Origin: Fidelibacterota bacterium
GTDB taxonomy: Bacteria; Pseudomonadota; Alphaproteobacteria; Rhodospirillales; Rhodospirillaceae
Assembly (NCBI GenBank): GCA_947475295.1
Contig: CANJLF010000003.1
Span: 1-64,000, forward strand
Direction: 5' to 3'
DNA length: 64,000 nt
Below are positions 8,242 through 16,675 of the stretch, piece by piece (within the stretch, counting starts at the first letter, position 1; each line of letters begins with the position of its first letter). The position numbers and the translations under genes are program-made. The notes beneath the pieces were generated by a model, which searched no databases, had not been told where the DNA came from, and saw nothing but the letters and a program-made list of their open reading frames with translations.

Positions 8242-9918
8242 ATGACCGACGAAACAACCTCCTCTGTCTCTTCACGCGCCGACGTGGTCGCTCCCGTCAC
8301 CCGCGAAGATTTCAAAGTGATTGCCGCATCGTCCATCGGCAGCGTGTTCGAGTGGTTCGATTTCTTCCTGTATGGCGCGCTGGCCGGCGTCATCGGCCGG
8401 CACTTTTTCGCCGGTGTCAATGAAGCCACCGCCTTCACCCTCGCGCTGCTGGCCTTCGCTGCCGGCTTCGCGGTCCGGCCTTTCGGCGCCATCGTGTTCG
8501 GCGCGCTGGGCGATCTCTGGGGCCGCAAAAATACTTTTATCGTCACCCTGCTGCTGATGGGCGCCGCTACCTTCGGCGTCGGCCTGCTGCCGGGATATGA
8601 GACCGCGGGCGCGATCGCGCCGTGGACACTCGTGGCGCTGCGCATGCTGCAAGGCTTATCGGTCGGCGGCGTGTACGGCGGCGCGGCGATTTATGTCGCT
8701 GAACATTCGCCCCCGAACCGCCGTGGTTTCTACACCAGCTGGATTCAAACCACGGCCACCGTCGGCATGGCGCTCAGCCTCGCTATCGTCTACGGCACGC
8801 GCATGGCAGTGGGTGAAGCCGTGTTTGGCGATTGGGGCTGGCGCATTCCCTTCCTGATGTCGGCCATCCTGCTCGGCATCACGATGTGGATTCAGCTGAA
8901 GCTGAATGAGAGCCCGGTTTATCTGAAGATGAAATCTTCGGGCAAAGCCACGCAAGCCCCGCTGCGGGACGCCTTCGGCAACTGGGCGAACCTCAAGCTC
9001 ATTCTGATTGCCCTGTGCGGCGCCGTAATCGGCCAAGCGGTGATCTGGTACGCGTCGCAGTTCTACACATTGTTCTTCCTGCAGCGCGTGCTGAAGGTCG
9101 ATGAAGCGCTGTCGAACGTGCTGATGGCCGTGGCGCTCATCCTCGCGACGCCGCTGTTCGTATTCTTCGGCTGGCTGTCGGATCGTGTGGGCCGTAAGGC
9201 AGTGATGATGACCGCCTGCTTCCTCGCCGTCGTGCTGTACCTCCCGCTGTTCAAGGCCCTGACATGGGCCGCAAACCCGGTTATGTACCAGGCGCAAACG
9301 ACCTCGCCCGTAACGGTCTTTGCCGATCCCAACGATTGCTCATTCCAGTTCGACGTGTTGGGCAATAAGGTCTTCGCCACCTCGTGCGATATTTCGCGGT
9401 CTTATCTGGCAAAAGCCGGCGTGAACTATGAACCCGTAGATGCGCCAGCCGGCACAATCGCCGAGCTGCGCGTGGGCGACAAGGTGCTGCCGTCCTTCAA
9501 AGGCGATGCACTTGCAGCCGCCGATCTTAAGACGCAGCGCGCCGATTGGGAAAAGCAAGCTCAGGCGATTATTTCGGAAGCCGGTTACCCCCCCAAAGCC
9601 GACACCGATAAGGTCAACATCCCGTTGGTGATGCTGATCCTGGTCGCGATCATCTCGCTGGCCGCCATGATCTACGGCCCCATAGCCGCGCTGCTGGTGG
9701 AACTGTTCCCGGCGCGGATCCGCTATACCTCGCTCAGCCTGCCCTACCATATCGGCACCGGCTGGTTCGGCGGCTTCCTGCCCTATACGGCCTTCGCCAT
9801 CGTTGCCGCGACCGGCAACATCTACTCCGGTCTCTACTATCCGATTGGCTTTGCGCTGTTCACGTTAGTCGTTGGACTGATTGTCCTGCCGCAGACCCAC
9901 CTGCGCGACATCCGCTAA
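8242..9918 (+). CDS. MFS metabolite:H+ symporter family transporter with large extracytoplasmic loop
   Basis: The 558-aa inner-membrane transporter of the major facilitator superfamily has the MHS-type N-terminus SVFEWFDFFLYG. The loop 2-3 signature is GALGDLWGRKNTF, with a matching GWLSDRVGRKAVM in the second half. About 12 helices are visible. Between a helix ending near residue 340 and the one starting near 460 is a ~110-residue soluble insertion with two cysteines (NDCSFQF and TSCDIS), possibly disulfide-bonded. Relatives carry carboxylates, proline/betaine or similar; the substrate is unknown. The ATG is chosen over an upstream TTG because GGTGAGAG precedes it. Confidence 0.9.
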   Translation: MTDETTSSVSSRADVVAPVTREDFKVIAASSIGSVFEWFDFFLYGALAGVIGRHFFAGVNEATAFTLALLAFAAGFAVRPFGAIVFGALGDLWGRKNTFIVTLLLMGAATFGVGLLPGYETAGAIAPWTLVALRMLQGLSVGGVYGGAAIYVAEHSPPNRRGFYTSWIQTTATVGMALSLAIVYGTRMAVGEAVFGDWGWRIPFLMSAILLGITMWIQLKLNESPVYLKMKSSGKATQAPLRDAFGNWANLKLILIALCGAVIGQAVIWYASQFYTLFFLQRVLKVDEALSNVLMAVALILATPLFVFFGWLSDRVGRKAVMMTACFLAVVLYLPLFKALTWAANPVMYQAQTTSPVTVFADPNDCSFQFDVLGNKVFATSCDISRSYLAKAGVNYEPVDAPAGTIAELRVGDKVLPSFKGDALAAADLKTQRADWEKQAQAIISEAGYPPKADTDKVNIPLVMLILVAIISLAAMIYGPIAALLVELFPARIRYTSLSLPYHIGTGWFGGFLPYTAFAIVAATGNIYSGLYYPIGFALFTLVVGLIVLPQTHLRDIR

Positions 9919-9936
9919 GCCGGACTTTCGACAAAC

Positions 9937-9972
9937 AACCCCTGGCGCCGCGAAAGCTGCGCCAGGGGTTTT
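9937..9972. terminator. Intrinsic terminator between the convergent MFS and sigma-factor genes
   Basis: A perfect 12-bp stem AACCCCTGGCGC/GCGCCAGGGGTT with loop CGCGAAAGCT is followed by TTC on the plus strand and flanked by A-rich sequence on the other side. It can serve both converging genes. Confidence 0.85.
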
Positions 9973-9973
9973 C

Positions 9974-10687
9974 TTATGTGCGGCTGGCGGCGATGAGGGC
10001 CGCGACCGCCGTGCCCAATTTCTGCATTTCAGAACCATCCGGCGCGCGCTCCAGCTGAAGCGCGTTCAGCAACAGACGTTCCACGCCTTCGGCGGCAACA
10101 CCCAGCGCATGGCGCCCGAACAGCCCGGCTGATCCGGCAAGGCTGTACCTGGACTTCACCGTGCCCAACGGTAAACACAACTGCGCGGCAATCTCGCCGT
10201 GGGGCTTGTCTTCGAAGAACGACAGCCGCACCACCACGGCTTGTTCCTCGGGCAGTTGGCGCAGTGCTTCGCGCACCTGTTGTTCCAACTGGTCGTATTG
10301 CAGTACGTCATCGGGCCTTGGCGGCGGGTCCGATACAAAGGCCGGATCGTCGACATCGAACTCCGGCCGCCGCAATTTCCGCAAAGCATCGATTCTCAAG
10401 TTACGGACAATTGTATAAATCCACGTCGCCGCCGAGGCTTTCGCCGGGTCGAAGCTGTCCGCTCTTCGCCAGACGATCAGCATGGCCTCTTGCGCGAGTT
10501 CCTCGGCCGTCGCGCCGTCGGTTCCCTGACGCATCAGGTACGCCTTCACGCGCGGCGCGTAGTACTCGAACAGCTGGGCGAACATCTGCTTGTCGCGCGT
10601 CGCCGCAATGGCTACGAGCAGGGCCGACATTTCGCCCGAAGGTGACGCTTTGGAAACCAGGACCGCCTCGGGCGTCACGGGGAGCAT
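9974..10687 (-). CDS. ECF sigma factor of RpoE/ChrR (ECF11) type with atypical C-terminus
   Basis: The 237-aa product directs RNA polymerase to stress promoters. Region 2 spans about residues 35-105 (FAQLFEYYAPRVKAYLM, ATAEELAQEAMLIVWR, TWIYTIVRNLRIDALR). Region 4 spans about 130-180 (VREALRQLPEEQAVVVRL, LPLGTVKSR). It resembles RpoE of the RpoE-ChrR pairs. After GTVKSR the usual IRLALxRLR ending is replaced by ~57 residues (YSLAGSAGLFG.. to ..AALIAASRT) that I do not recognise. Their codon use is ordinary. No anti-sigma chrR gene follows; the convergent MFS gene lies just beyond. Divergent from a lipid-modification operon it may control. AGGAG precedes the ATG. Confidence 0.85.
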   Translation of the reverse strand: MLPVTPEAVLVSKASPSGEMSALLVAIAATRDKQMFAQLFEYYAPRVKAYLMRQGTDGATAEELAQEAMLIVWRRADSFDPAKASAATWIYTIVRNLRIDALRKLRRPEFDVDDPAFVSDPPPRPDDVLQYDQLEQQVREALRQLPEEQAVVVRLSFFEDKPHGEIAAQLCLPLGTVKSRYSLAGSAGLFGRHALGVAAEGVERLLLNALQLERAPDGSEMQKLGTAVAALIAASRT

Positions 10688-11125
10688 GGTAGCGTGCTCC
10701 TGTCGCCGTCAGCGGTCCGCAGCCCGTGCAGGTCAAGTCGTATTACGAGAGTCGCAACACCTCTTACGAGAGTCGCAACACCTAGACTGCGAGCACAGGT
10801 TGTCTCCCGTTTATGCTCCACCCAGTTTGTAGTACGGGCGATAAGGCGCGCTGGATTACTCATGAGACTCCAAGACCGCATTTTGTCCGGGAATAGATGA
10901 GTCCTAGGTTAATAACCGTACTTTCGATAGGCTCATGTCTTGGATTTTCGACTTCTGCGCTGAACCGTTCGGCGGTCCCCAACGTACATATAAGTACTTG
11001 AACAAATAGGCCTTGTTACAAAGGGCCAACATTGGGGCGTGGGGCCCTGCCGAAGACCTGAAGACTTCATCCTAGATTTAGGGGGGGTTCACACTTACCG
11101 CTTCAAAACGAGAATAGTGAGAAAC
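10688..11125. other. Divergent promoter region between the sigma factor and the lipid-modification operon
   Basis: No gene is seen in these 438 bp. The region must hold the promoters of both divergent transcription units. Its distinctive content is the tandem 20-bp repeat listed separately. I could not assign a sigma -35/-10 pair with confidence. Confidence 0.6.
10743..10783. promoter_or_regulatory. Tandem 20-bp repeat, probable operator
   Basis: Two identical copies of TTACGAGAGTCGCAACACCT start at 10743 and 10764. The period is 21 bp, about two helical turns, so both face the same side of the DNA. Each contains an imperfect dyad TTRCGA-N3-TCGYAA, as expected for a dimeric regulator. They lie 56-96 bp upstream of the sigma-factor start codon. 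Confidence 0.6.
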
Positions 11126-12475
11126 ATGTTAGACAGCGAACGTCTGCGCGTAGCCGTCATCGGGACCGGGGTTGCAGGCAACTCGGCGGCGTGGCTCTTA
11201 AATCAGCACCACGACATCACCGTTTTTGAAAAGGGTCCTTGGGTCGGCGGGCATTGCAATACGGTTGAGGCGGTGCTGGGAGCCGAACGGCGAACCATTC
11301 CCGTCGATACCGGCTTCATCGTCTACAATGAAAAGACCTATCCCAACCTGACCGCCCTCTTCGCGCATTTGAAGGTGGCGACGGAGCCGAGCGACATGTC
11401 GTTCTCAGCCTCGGTCAATAGCGGTGCTTTCGAATACTCAGGCTATAGCCTGCGCACCATGCTGGCGCAAAAGCGCAATCTGGTGCGGCCGCGCTTCTGG
11501 AGCATGGTCTGGGACATCATGCGTTTTTTCCGCGAGGCGGCCGCCGACGCCGCACGGCCGGAGAACGGCCGTATGGCGCTGGGCACGTATCTCGCCAGCA
11601 ACGGCTACAGCGAGGCTTTCCTGCGCGATTACCTGCTGCCTTTGGGCAGCTCGATATGGTCGGCGTCTTTGCGCGATATGCGCGCCTATCCTTTGGAAGC
11701 CTTTGTGCGGTTTTTCAAAAATCACGGGCTTTTGGAAGCCAAGCAGAAAAATCGGCCGCAATGGCGCACGGTCACGGGCGGCAGCCGTGCCTACGTCGAG
11801 CGCCTGACCGCAGACTTCGCCCAGCGTATTCGTGTGAACTGCGGCGTGAAGACCCTACGTCGCCATCCGCAGCATGTGGAACTCACGCTGGAGGACGGCA
11901 CCGTGGAAATCTTCGACCACGTTGTGGTGGCCACCCACAGTGATCAAGCTCTGGCGCTGCTGGCCGACGCTTCGGCCATGGAGCGCAAACTACTGGGCGC
12001 GATCCGCTATGAGCGCAACCGTGCCGTGTTACATATGGACACGAGCTTGATGCCAAAGCGCCGCAGAGCCTGGGCCAGCTGGAATTACATTTCGGCCACC
12101 CAGGACACCGATACGCGCCTGGTCTGCCTGACCTACTGGATGAATCTGCTGCAGAACATCGACCGCCGCTTCCCGCTGTTCGTGACCCTCAATCCGCACC
12201 GCGAACCCCGCGCGGAGACAACTCTTGCAGCCTTTGAATACGACCATCCGATTTTCGACCGCGCCGCCTTGGACGCTCAACAGCAGCTTTGGACCCTACA
12301 GAGCGTCAACCGCACCTGGTTCTGCGGCGCCTACTTCGGCCACGGCTTCCACGAGGATGGATTGCAAGCCGGCTTGGCCGTGGGCGAAGCGCTGGCCGGC
12401 AACCGCCGCCCTTGGCAGGTGGAGAATGAGTCGGGCCGCATTTGCATGAACCCGGTTTATGAGAGCGCGGCGTGA
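11126..12475 (+). CDS. FAD/NAD(P)-binding flavin amine-oxidase-like oxidoreductase (UfaD-like candidate)
   Basis: The 449-aa protein has an N-terminal Rossmann dinucleotide fold (VAVIGTGVAGNSAAWLL) and an amine-oxidase/desaturase-type flavin domain (EKGPWVGGHCNTV; C-terminal FCGAYFGHGFHEDGLQAG). It matches COG2907-type proteins encoded with DUF1365 and CFA-synthase genes. In Rhodobacter sphaeroides and Rhodopseudomonas palustris, related genes make furan fatty acids from phospholipid acyl chains, UfaD acting as desaturase. Which step this protein performs is inference. An in-frame upstream start exists, but ATG 11126 begins at the fold. It is the first gene of a three-gene operon and overlaps the next by 4 nt. 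Confidence 0.85.
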   Translation: MLDSERLRVAVIGTGVAGNSAAWLLNQHHDITVFEKGPWVGGHCNTVEAVLGAERRTIPVDTGFIVYNEKTYPNLTALFAHLKVATEPSDMSFSASVNSGAFEYSGYSLRTMLAQKRNLVRPRFWSMVWDIMRFFREAAADAARPENGRMALGTYLASNGYSEAFLRDYLLPLGSSIWSASLRDMRAYPLEAFVRFFKNHGLLEAKQKNRPQWRTVTGGSRAYVERLTADFAQRIRVNCGVKTLRRHPQHVELTLEDGTVEIFDHVVVATHSDQALALLADASAMERKLLGAIRYERNRAVLHMDTSLMPKRRRAWASWNYISATQDTDTRLVCLTYWMNLLQNIDRRFPLFVTLNPHREPRAETTLAAFEYDHPIFDRAALDAQQQLWTLQSVNRTWFCGAYFGHGFHEDGLQAGLAVGEALAGNRRPWQVENESGRICMNPVYESAA

Positions 12476-13272
12476 GCGAATTCGCATCCTGCATCTACAA
12501 CGGAACGGTGATGCACCGGCGGACACGGCCGCGCCGCCATCAGCTTTTCTACACCGTAACGTCGTTCCTACTGGACCTGGATGAGTTGCCGCTTCTCGAC
12601 CGCGCGGTCACCGGCTTTGCCTATAATCGCTTCAGTCTTTTCAGCTTCCACGACCGCGACCACGGCCCCGGAACCGGCGAGCCCTTGCGGCCCTGGGTGG
12701 AACAGCAGTTGGCGCGCGCCGGCATCAACCTCGACGGCGGCCCGATCCGCCTGCTTTGCTATCCCAGGACCTTGGGTTACGTTTTCAATCCCATCAGCAT
12801 TTATTTCTGTTACCGGCAGAGCGGCGGCGCGGAAACATTGGCGGCGATTTTGTATGAGGTCACGAATACCTTCCGCGAGCGTCACGGCTATCTCATCCCG
12901 GTTGATCTCACCGACGGCGAAATCATTCGCCAAACTTGCGCGAAAGAGTTGTACGTCTCACCCTTCATCGAGATGGATATGATCTATAACTTCCAGATTC
13001 GCCCACCAGCCGAGGAATTCGCCGTCGGCATCCATGAAGCCGACAAGGACGGCACGCTGCTCTACGCCTCCTTCAGCGGGCGACGCCGGGCCCTGACCTC
13101 GCGGGCATCGCTGCTGTCATTCCTGCGTTTCCCGCTTCTGACCTTAAAAGTCATTGGCGGAATTCATTGGGAGGCCCTAAAGTTGTGGCTGAAGGGCCTG
13201 CCGCTGGTGCACCACCCGCGGCCGCCCGATGAACCGGTCTCGATCATCAAACGCGAAAAAATCGCGGCCTAA
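12472..13272 (+). CDS. DUF1365 family protein
   Basis: The 266-aa protein starts at a GTG that overlaps the previous stop by 4 nt, indicating translational coupling. DUF1365 landmarks are visible: the N-terminal YNGTVMHRRTRPRRHQLFY, LLCYPRTLGYVFNPISIYFC, ELYVSPFIEMDMIYNFQI, and the C-terminal KVIGGIHWEALKLWLKG. The biochemical activity is not established to my knowledge. Members nearly always sit with a flavin oxidoreductase and a CFA-synthase-like methyltransferase, as here, so a role in membrane fatty-acid modification is likely. Confidence 0.9.
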   Translation: MSEFASCIYNGTVMHRRTRPRRHQLFYTVTSFLLDLDELPLLDRAVTGFAYNRFSLFSFHDRDHGPGTGEPLRPWVEQQLARAGINLDGGPIRLLCYPRTLGYVFNPISIYFCYRQSGGAETLAAILYEVTNTFRERHGYLIPVDLTDGEIIRQTCAKELYVSPFIEMDMIYNFQIRPPAEEFAVGIHEADKDGTLLYASFSGRRRALTSRASLLSFLRFPLLTLKVIGGIHWEALKLWLKGLPLVHHPRPPDEPVSIIKREKIAA

Positions 13273-13281
13273 ACCGGCGGA

Positions 13282-14502
13282 ATGGGACCTATGGTAAGTG
13301 AAAGCAGAGAGGCGGTTATCCACTCCGGTAACCGCATTGTCCAGAAAGCCATCGACGTGGTCGGCCGCCTCGTGGTCGGCGACTTCACGGTGATTCTGCC
13401 TGATGGATCGACCTACAGGCTGTCGAGCAATACGGGACGCGGACCCCACGCCATCGTGCGGATCGTACGTTGGCGCTGCTTGCGCAAGTTCATCACCCAA
13501 GGCGATTACGGCTTCGTGGAGTCCTATCTGGACGGCGATTGGGAAAGCCCGGAGCTGTCGAACATCATTGAACTGGCGGTTTTGAATTCCGAGAGTTGGA
13601 ATTCGGGCAATCTGCAAAGCGTTTTCCACAAGGTCTGGCAGCGCGTGGCCCATCTGCTGCGCGCCAATTCCAAACGCGGCAGCCGGCGCAATATCGCCGC
13701 GCACTACGACCTCGGCAACGACTTCTACAAACAATGGCTCGATCCGACCATGACCTACTCGTCAGCCTATTTCGCCAAGCCGGGCCAAACCCTGCCCGAA
13801 GGCCAGATCGAAAAGTACCGGCGTATCGCGACACTCCTCGACCTCAAGCCCGAACATAACGTTCTCGAAGTCGGTTTTGGCTGGGGCGGCTTTGCCGAAT
13901 TCGCCGCCAGGGAATACGGCTGCCGCATCACCGGCCTCACGCTGTCCAAGGAACAACTCAAGTTCGCCGGCGAGCGGTTGCAGAAACAGGGCCTTTCGGA
14001 AAAGGTCGACTTGCGCCTGCAGGATTACCGCGACGTCGCCGGAACCTTCGATCGCATCGCCTCCATCGAAATGTTCGAAGCCGTCGGCGAAGCCCATTGG
14101 CCGCGCTACTTCGACATGCTGCGCGAGCGCCTTGCGCGCGGCGGCGCGGCGGCTCTGCAGATCATCACCATCGCCGAGGACCGCTTCGAGCAATACAGCC
14201 GCAATCCGGATTTCATCCAGCGCTATATTTTTCCGGGCGGCATGCTGCCTTCGGTCGAGCGCCTGAAAGCGCAAATCGAGCGCGCGGCGTTACGTTTTGA
14301 GGACGCGGCCATGTTCGGCGATAGCTACGCCCGCACCCTCAAACAGTGGCGCGACAAATTCTTAGGGGCCTGGAGCACCATCGAGCCGCTGGGTTTCGAC
14401 GAGCGTTTCCGGCGCATGTGGGAAATGTACTTGGCCTATTGCGAAGGCGGCTTCCGCGCCAAAGTCATCAACGTCGGCCAGTTCAAGCTGGTGCGACCCT
14501 AA
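13282..14502 (+). CDS. Cyclopropane-fatty-acyl-phospholipid synthase family methyltransferase
   Basis: This 406-aa SAM-dependent enzyme acts on double bonds of phospholipid acyl chains. Residues ~1-110 form the lipid-binding N-domain. From about 130 the CFA signature runs NIAAHYDLGNDFYKQWLDPTMTYSSAYF, with the SAM-binding LEVGFGWGGFAEFAA and the later IEMFEAVGEAHW and QYSRNPDFIQRYIFPGGMLP. It is third in the operon, 9 nt after DUF1365. Given its partners it could be a methylase of the UfaM type rather than a true cyclopropane synthase; the sequence alone does not decide. A second ATG three codons downstream is possible. Confidence 0.92.
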   Translation: MGPMVSESREAVIHSGNRIVQKAIDVVGRLVVGDFTVILPDGSTYRLSSNTGRGPHAIVRIVRWRCLRKFITQGDYGFVESYLDGDWESPELSNIIELAVLNSESWNSGNLQSVFHKVWQRVAHLLRANSKRGSRRNIAAHYDLGNDFYKQWLDPTMTYSSAYFAKPGQTLPEGQIEKYRRIATLLDLKPEHNVLEVGFGWGGFAEFAAREYGCRITGLTLSKEQLKFAGERLQKQGLSEKVDLRLQDYRDVAGTFDRIASIEMFEAVGEAHWPRYFDMLRERLARGGAAALQIITIAEDRFEQYSRNPDFIQRYIFPGGMLPSVERLKAQIERAALRFEDAAMFGDSYARTLKQWRDKFLGAWSTIEPLGFDERFRRMWEMYLAYCEGGFRAKVINVGQFKLVRP

Positions 14503-15272
14503 CTTTTGATGACTTTCTTCGTCAGGCGGAAGTATAGCCCATAGGGCAGCATCCGCAGTATTTTTAGGATCAGCACGAAGGGCAGCGGGAACGCGATCTC
14601 GAACTTGCCCTTGGCCATGCCGCGATAGATGTGGCGCGCGGCCACATCGGCGTCGACCAGGAACGGCATGGGAAACATATTTCGATCCGTGAGCGGTGTG
14701 CGCACGAAACCGGGATTGATCACGCTGAAGGCGATGCCCGCCGCATCCATCTCCGGCTTCAAAGCTTCGCACATATTGATCAGCGCGGCTTTGCTGGCGC
14801 CATAAGCACTAGCCATCGGCAAGCCGCTATAACCGGCGACGGAGGCCACCACGGCGATGTGACCCGCGCGGCGCGATGCGAAGGTCGGCACCACTGCGGC
14901 GAGACCGTTCACCACACCGAGGAAATTGATTTCCATAAGGGTGCGGAACGGGGCCACGTTGAAGTCTTTGACCGCGTTGGGCACATAAGTACCGGCATTG
15001 AAGATCACCTGATCCAAAGGGCCCACGTCGTGTTCAATAGCCTTGAAGGTCTGCTTCAGGGCATCGTGGTCGGTGACATCGGCGGGATAAGCGACGATGA
15101 CACCGGAGAGCTGCGCTGCGCGCGCTTCCTGCACCAGTGCGTCCAAGTCCGCGGCCGTGCGTGCGCTGACCGCCACGGTCCAGCCGCGTGCGGCATACTC
15201 CCATGCCACCGCGCGGCCGATGCCTTTACCGGCACCAGTGATCCACAAGCGGTTACCTCTGATGTCCTGCAT
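14499..15272 (-). CDS. Short-chain dehydrogenase/reductase
   Basis: The 257-aa classical SDR has the cofactor motif TGAGKGIGRAVA, the NAG motif FNAGTY, the catalytic SVAGYSGLPMASAYGASK (Ser-Tyr-Lys), and INPGFVRTPLT after the active site. A hydrophobic stretch near the C-terminus (FPLPFVLILKILRMLPYG) suggests membrane association. The reading frame continues upstream, but ATG 15272 gives the normal SDR length. It converges with and overlaps the CFA-synthase-like gene by 4 nt, so it may belong to the same lipid-modification locus. The substrate is unknown. Confidence 0.9.
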   Translation of the reverse strand: MQDIRGNRLWITGAGKGIGRAVAWEYAARGWTVAVSARTAADLDALVQEARAAQLSGVIVAYPADVTDHDALKQTFKAIEHDVGPLDQVIFNAGTYVPNAVKDFNVAPFRTLMEINFLGVVNGLAAVVPTFASRRAGHIAVVASVAGYSGLPMASAYGASKAALINMCEALKPEMDAAGIAFSVINPGFVRTPLTDRNMFPMPFLVDADVAARHIYRGMAKGKFEIAFPLPFVLILKILRMLPYGLYFRLTKKVIKS

Positions 15273-15332
15273 TTGCCGCCGATACAGATTTAGGTCCTTG
15301 CGGTATAGTAGCGTTTCACCTGGAGAATCACG

Positions 15333-15725
15333 ATGCGCGATATGAGCGAACCCCAGCGGCCGGCCCGAAATGTTCTGGGCGGCAATTTGGTCATTTGCTC
15401 GACCAAGCCCCTCACCGGCTTTTTCCGCGACGGCTGCTGCAATACCGGGCCCACCGACCGCGGCTCGCACACGGTCTGCGTGGTGACGACGGCGGAGTTT
15501 CTGGCCTACAGCAAAAGCGCCGGCAACGACCTATCTACACCCATGCCCGACTATGGTTTTCCGGGGTTGAAGCCCGGCGACCGCTGGTGCCTGTGTGCGC
15601 CGCGCTGGCAGGAGGCGCTCAAGGCCGGAAGCGCGCCGAAGGTCGTGCTGGCCGCGACGCATGAGGGTGCTTTGGAATACACCACCCTCGCCGATCTCAA
15701 AAAGTATGCAGTTGATTTGAACTGA
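15333..15725 (+). CDS. DUF2237 family protein
   Basis: This 130-aa cysteine-containing soluble protein has DUF2237 landmarks: RNVLGGNLVICSTKPLTGFFRDGCC near the N-terminus, HTVCVVTTAEFLAYSK, and PGLKPGDRWCLCAPRWQEAL. The length is normal. The function is not known; members are widespread in bacteria and may bind metal through the conserved cysteines, but that is speculation. It is divergent from the SDR with a 60-bp gap and may share its promoter region. Confidence 0.88.
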   Translation: MRDMSEPQRPARNVLGGNLVICSTKPLTGFFRDGCCNTGPTDRGSHTVCVVTTAEFLAYSKSAGNDLSTPMPDYGFPGLKPGDRWCLCAPRWQEALKAGSAPKVVLAATHEGALEYTTLADLKKYAVDLN

Positions 15726-15746
15726 GCCGACTACAGGCTGCCCGGC

Positions 15747-16622
15747 CTACAAACCGAGGGTGCTCAGCGAGACATGCCGGTCGATGACCACGGCCAGGAA
15801 CACACCGGCCAGGTACTGCATCGAGAACAGGAAGTTGCGCTTGGCCAATTCCCGAGACGGGTCTTGAACCAGCTGCCAATTCAGCCACAGGAAGCGTGCG
15901 CCGAAGCCGGTTGAAACCACGGCGTAAAGCACACCGAGCTCACCGAACAGCGTCGGCAGCAAAGCCGAGATCACCAAGGCGACGGTATTGGCCAAAATCA
16001 ATTTAGCGCAGACCGCGTCGCCCACGACTACAGGCAGCATGGGCACGCCGGCTTTGGCGTAGTCGTCTTTGATGAGGATGGCCAGCGACCAGAAGTGCGA
16101 CGGCGTCCACAGGAACAGCGTGATCGCCATAAGCGTCGGCAGCAGCCACTGCGATGCATCGACCGCCGCGGCGCCGGCCAAAACGGCAAAGCTGCCGGCG
16201 GCGCCGCCGATGATGATGTTGGTCCAGTGACGGCGCTTCAGCCACACGGTGTAGACAATGCCGTAGACGAAGGCGCCGAGGAACAAGTGGATCGCCACCA
16301 GCCAGTTGAACGCGAGCACGGCGATCAAGCATCCGGCCAGCAGCAGGATGCCGGCAAACCACAGCGCATTGCGCGAATCGGCCATGAGGCCGGCGGCCAG
16401 AGGACGGCGCGCGGTGCGCGGCATCAGCCGATCAAGATCGCGGTCGTAGAACTGATTGAAGACGGCGGAGCCTGAAGACGCCAGCAGTCCGGCGATGAAC
16501 AGGATTACGAGTTGCCAGCCGTCGACCTTGGTCGCCACGGCCGCATAGCCCGCCATCGCGCTGAGCGCGATCAAGAAGCCAATGCGGAGCTTCATCAGCT
16601 CGAGGTAACTACGGAACTGCAA
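15747..16622 (-). CDS. ctaB: Protohaem IX farnesyltransferase (haem O synthase)
   Basis: The 291-aa UbiA-superfamily membrane protein farnesylates haem B to haem O, the precursor of haem A in the aa3 oxidase encoded nearby. The prenyl-diphosphate Asp motif NQFYDRDLDRLMPRTARRPL lies at about residues 56-75, and the conserved WTPSHFWSLAI follows. About eight to nine helices are expected. It is the last gene of a minus-strand respiratory group, 53 bp after the haem-copper-oxidase-like gene. In many alphaproteobacteria ctaB lies inside the cox operon; here it is on the opposite strand next to it. Confidence 0.95.
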   Translation of the reverse strand: MQFRSYLELMKLRIGFLIALSAMAGYAAVATKVDGWQLVILFIAGLLASSGSAVFNQFYDRDLDRLMPRTARRPLAAGLMADSRNALWFAGILLLAGCLIAVLAFNWLVAIHLFLGAFVYGIVYTVWLKRRHWTNIIIGGAAGSFAVLAGAAAVDASQWLLPTLMAITLFLWTPSHFWSLAILIKDDYAKAGVPMLPVVVGDAVCAKLILANTVALVISALLPTLFGELGVLYAVVSTGFGARFLWLNWQLVQDPSRELAKRNFLFSMQYLAGVFLAVVIDRHVSLSTLGL

Positions 16623-16675
16623 AGGTTTTCACTCGGCCTTGAAAGGTTTTTTTGCAACCAATTGAAAAGTAACCA

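Noticed and set aside
10743-10783. CRISPR-like repeat
   Set aside because: There are only two copies with a 1-nt gap and no spacers, so it is a tandem operator-like repeat and not an array.
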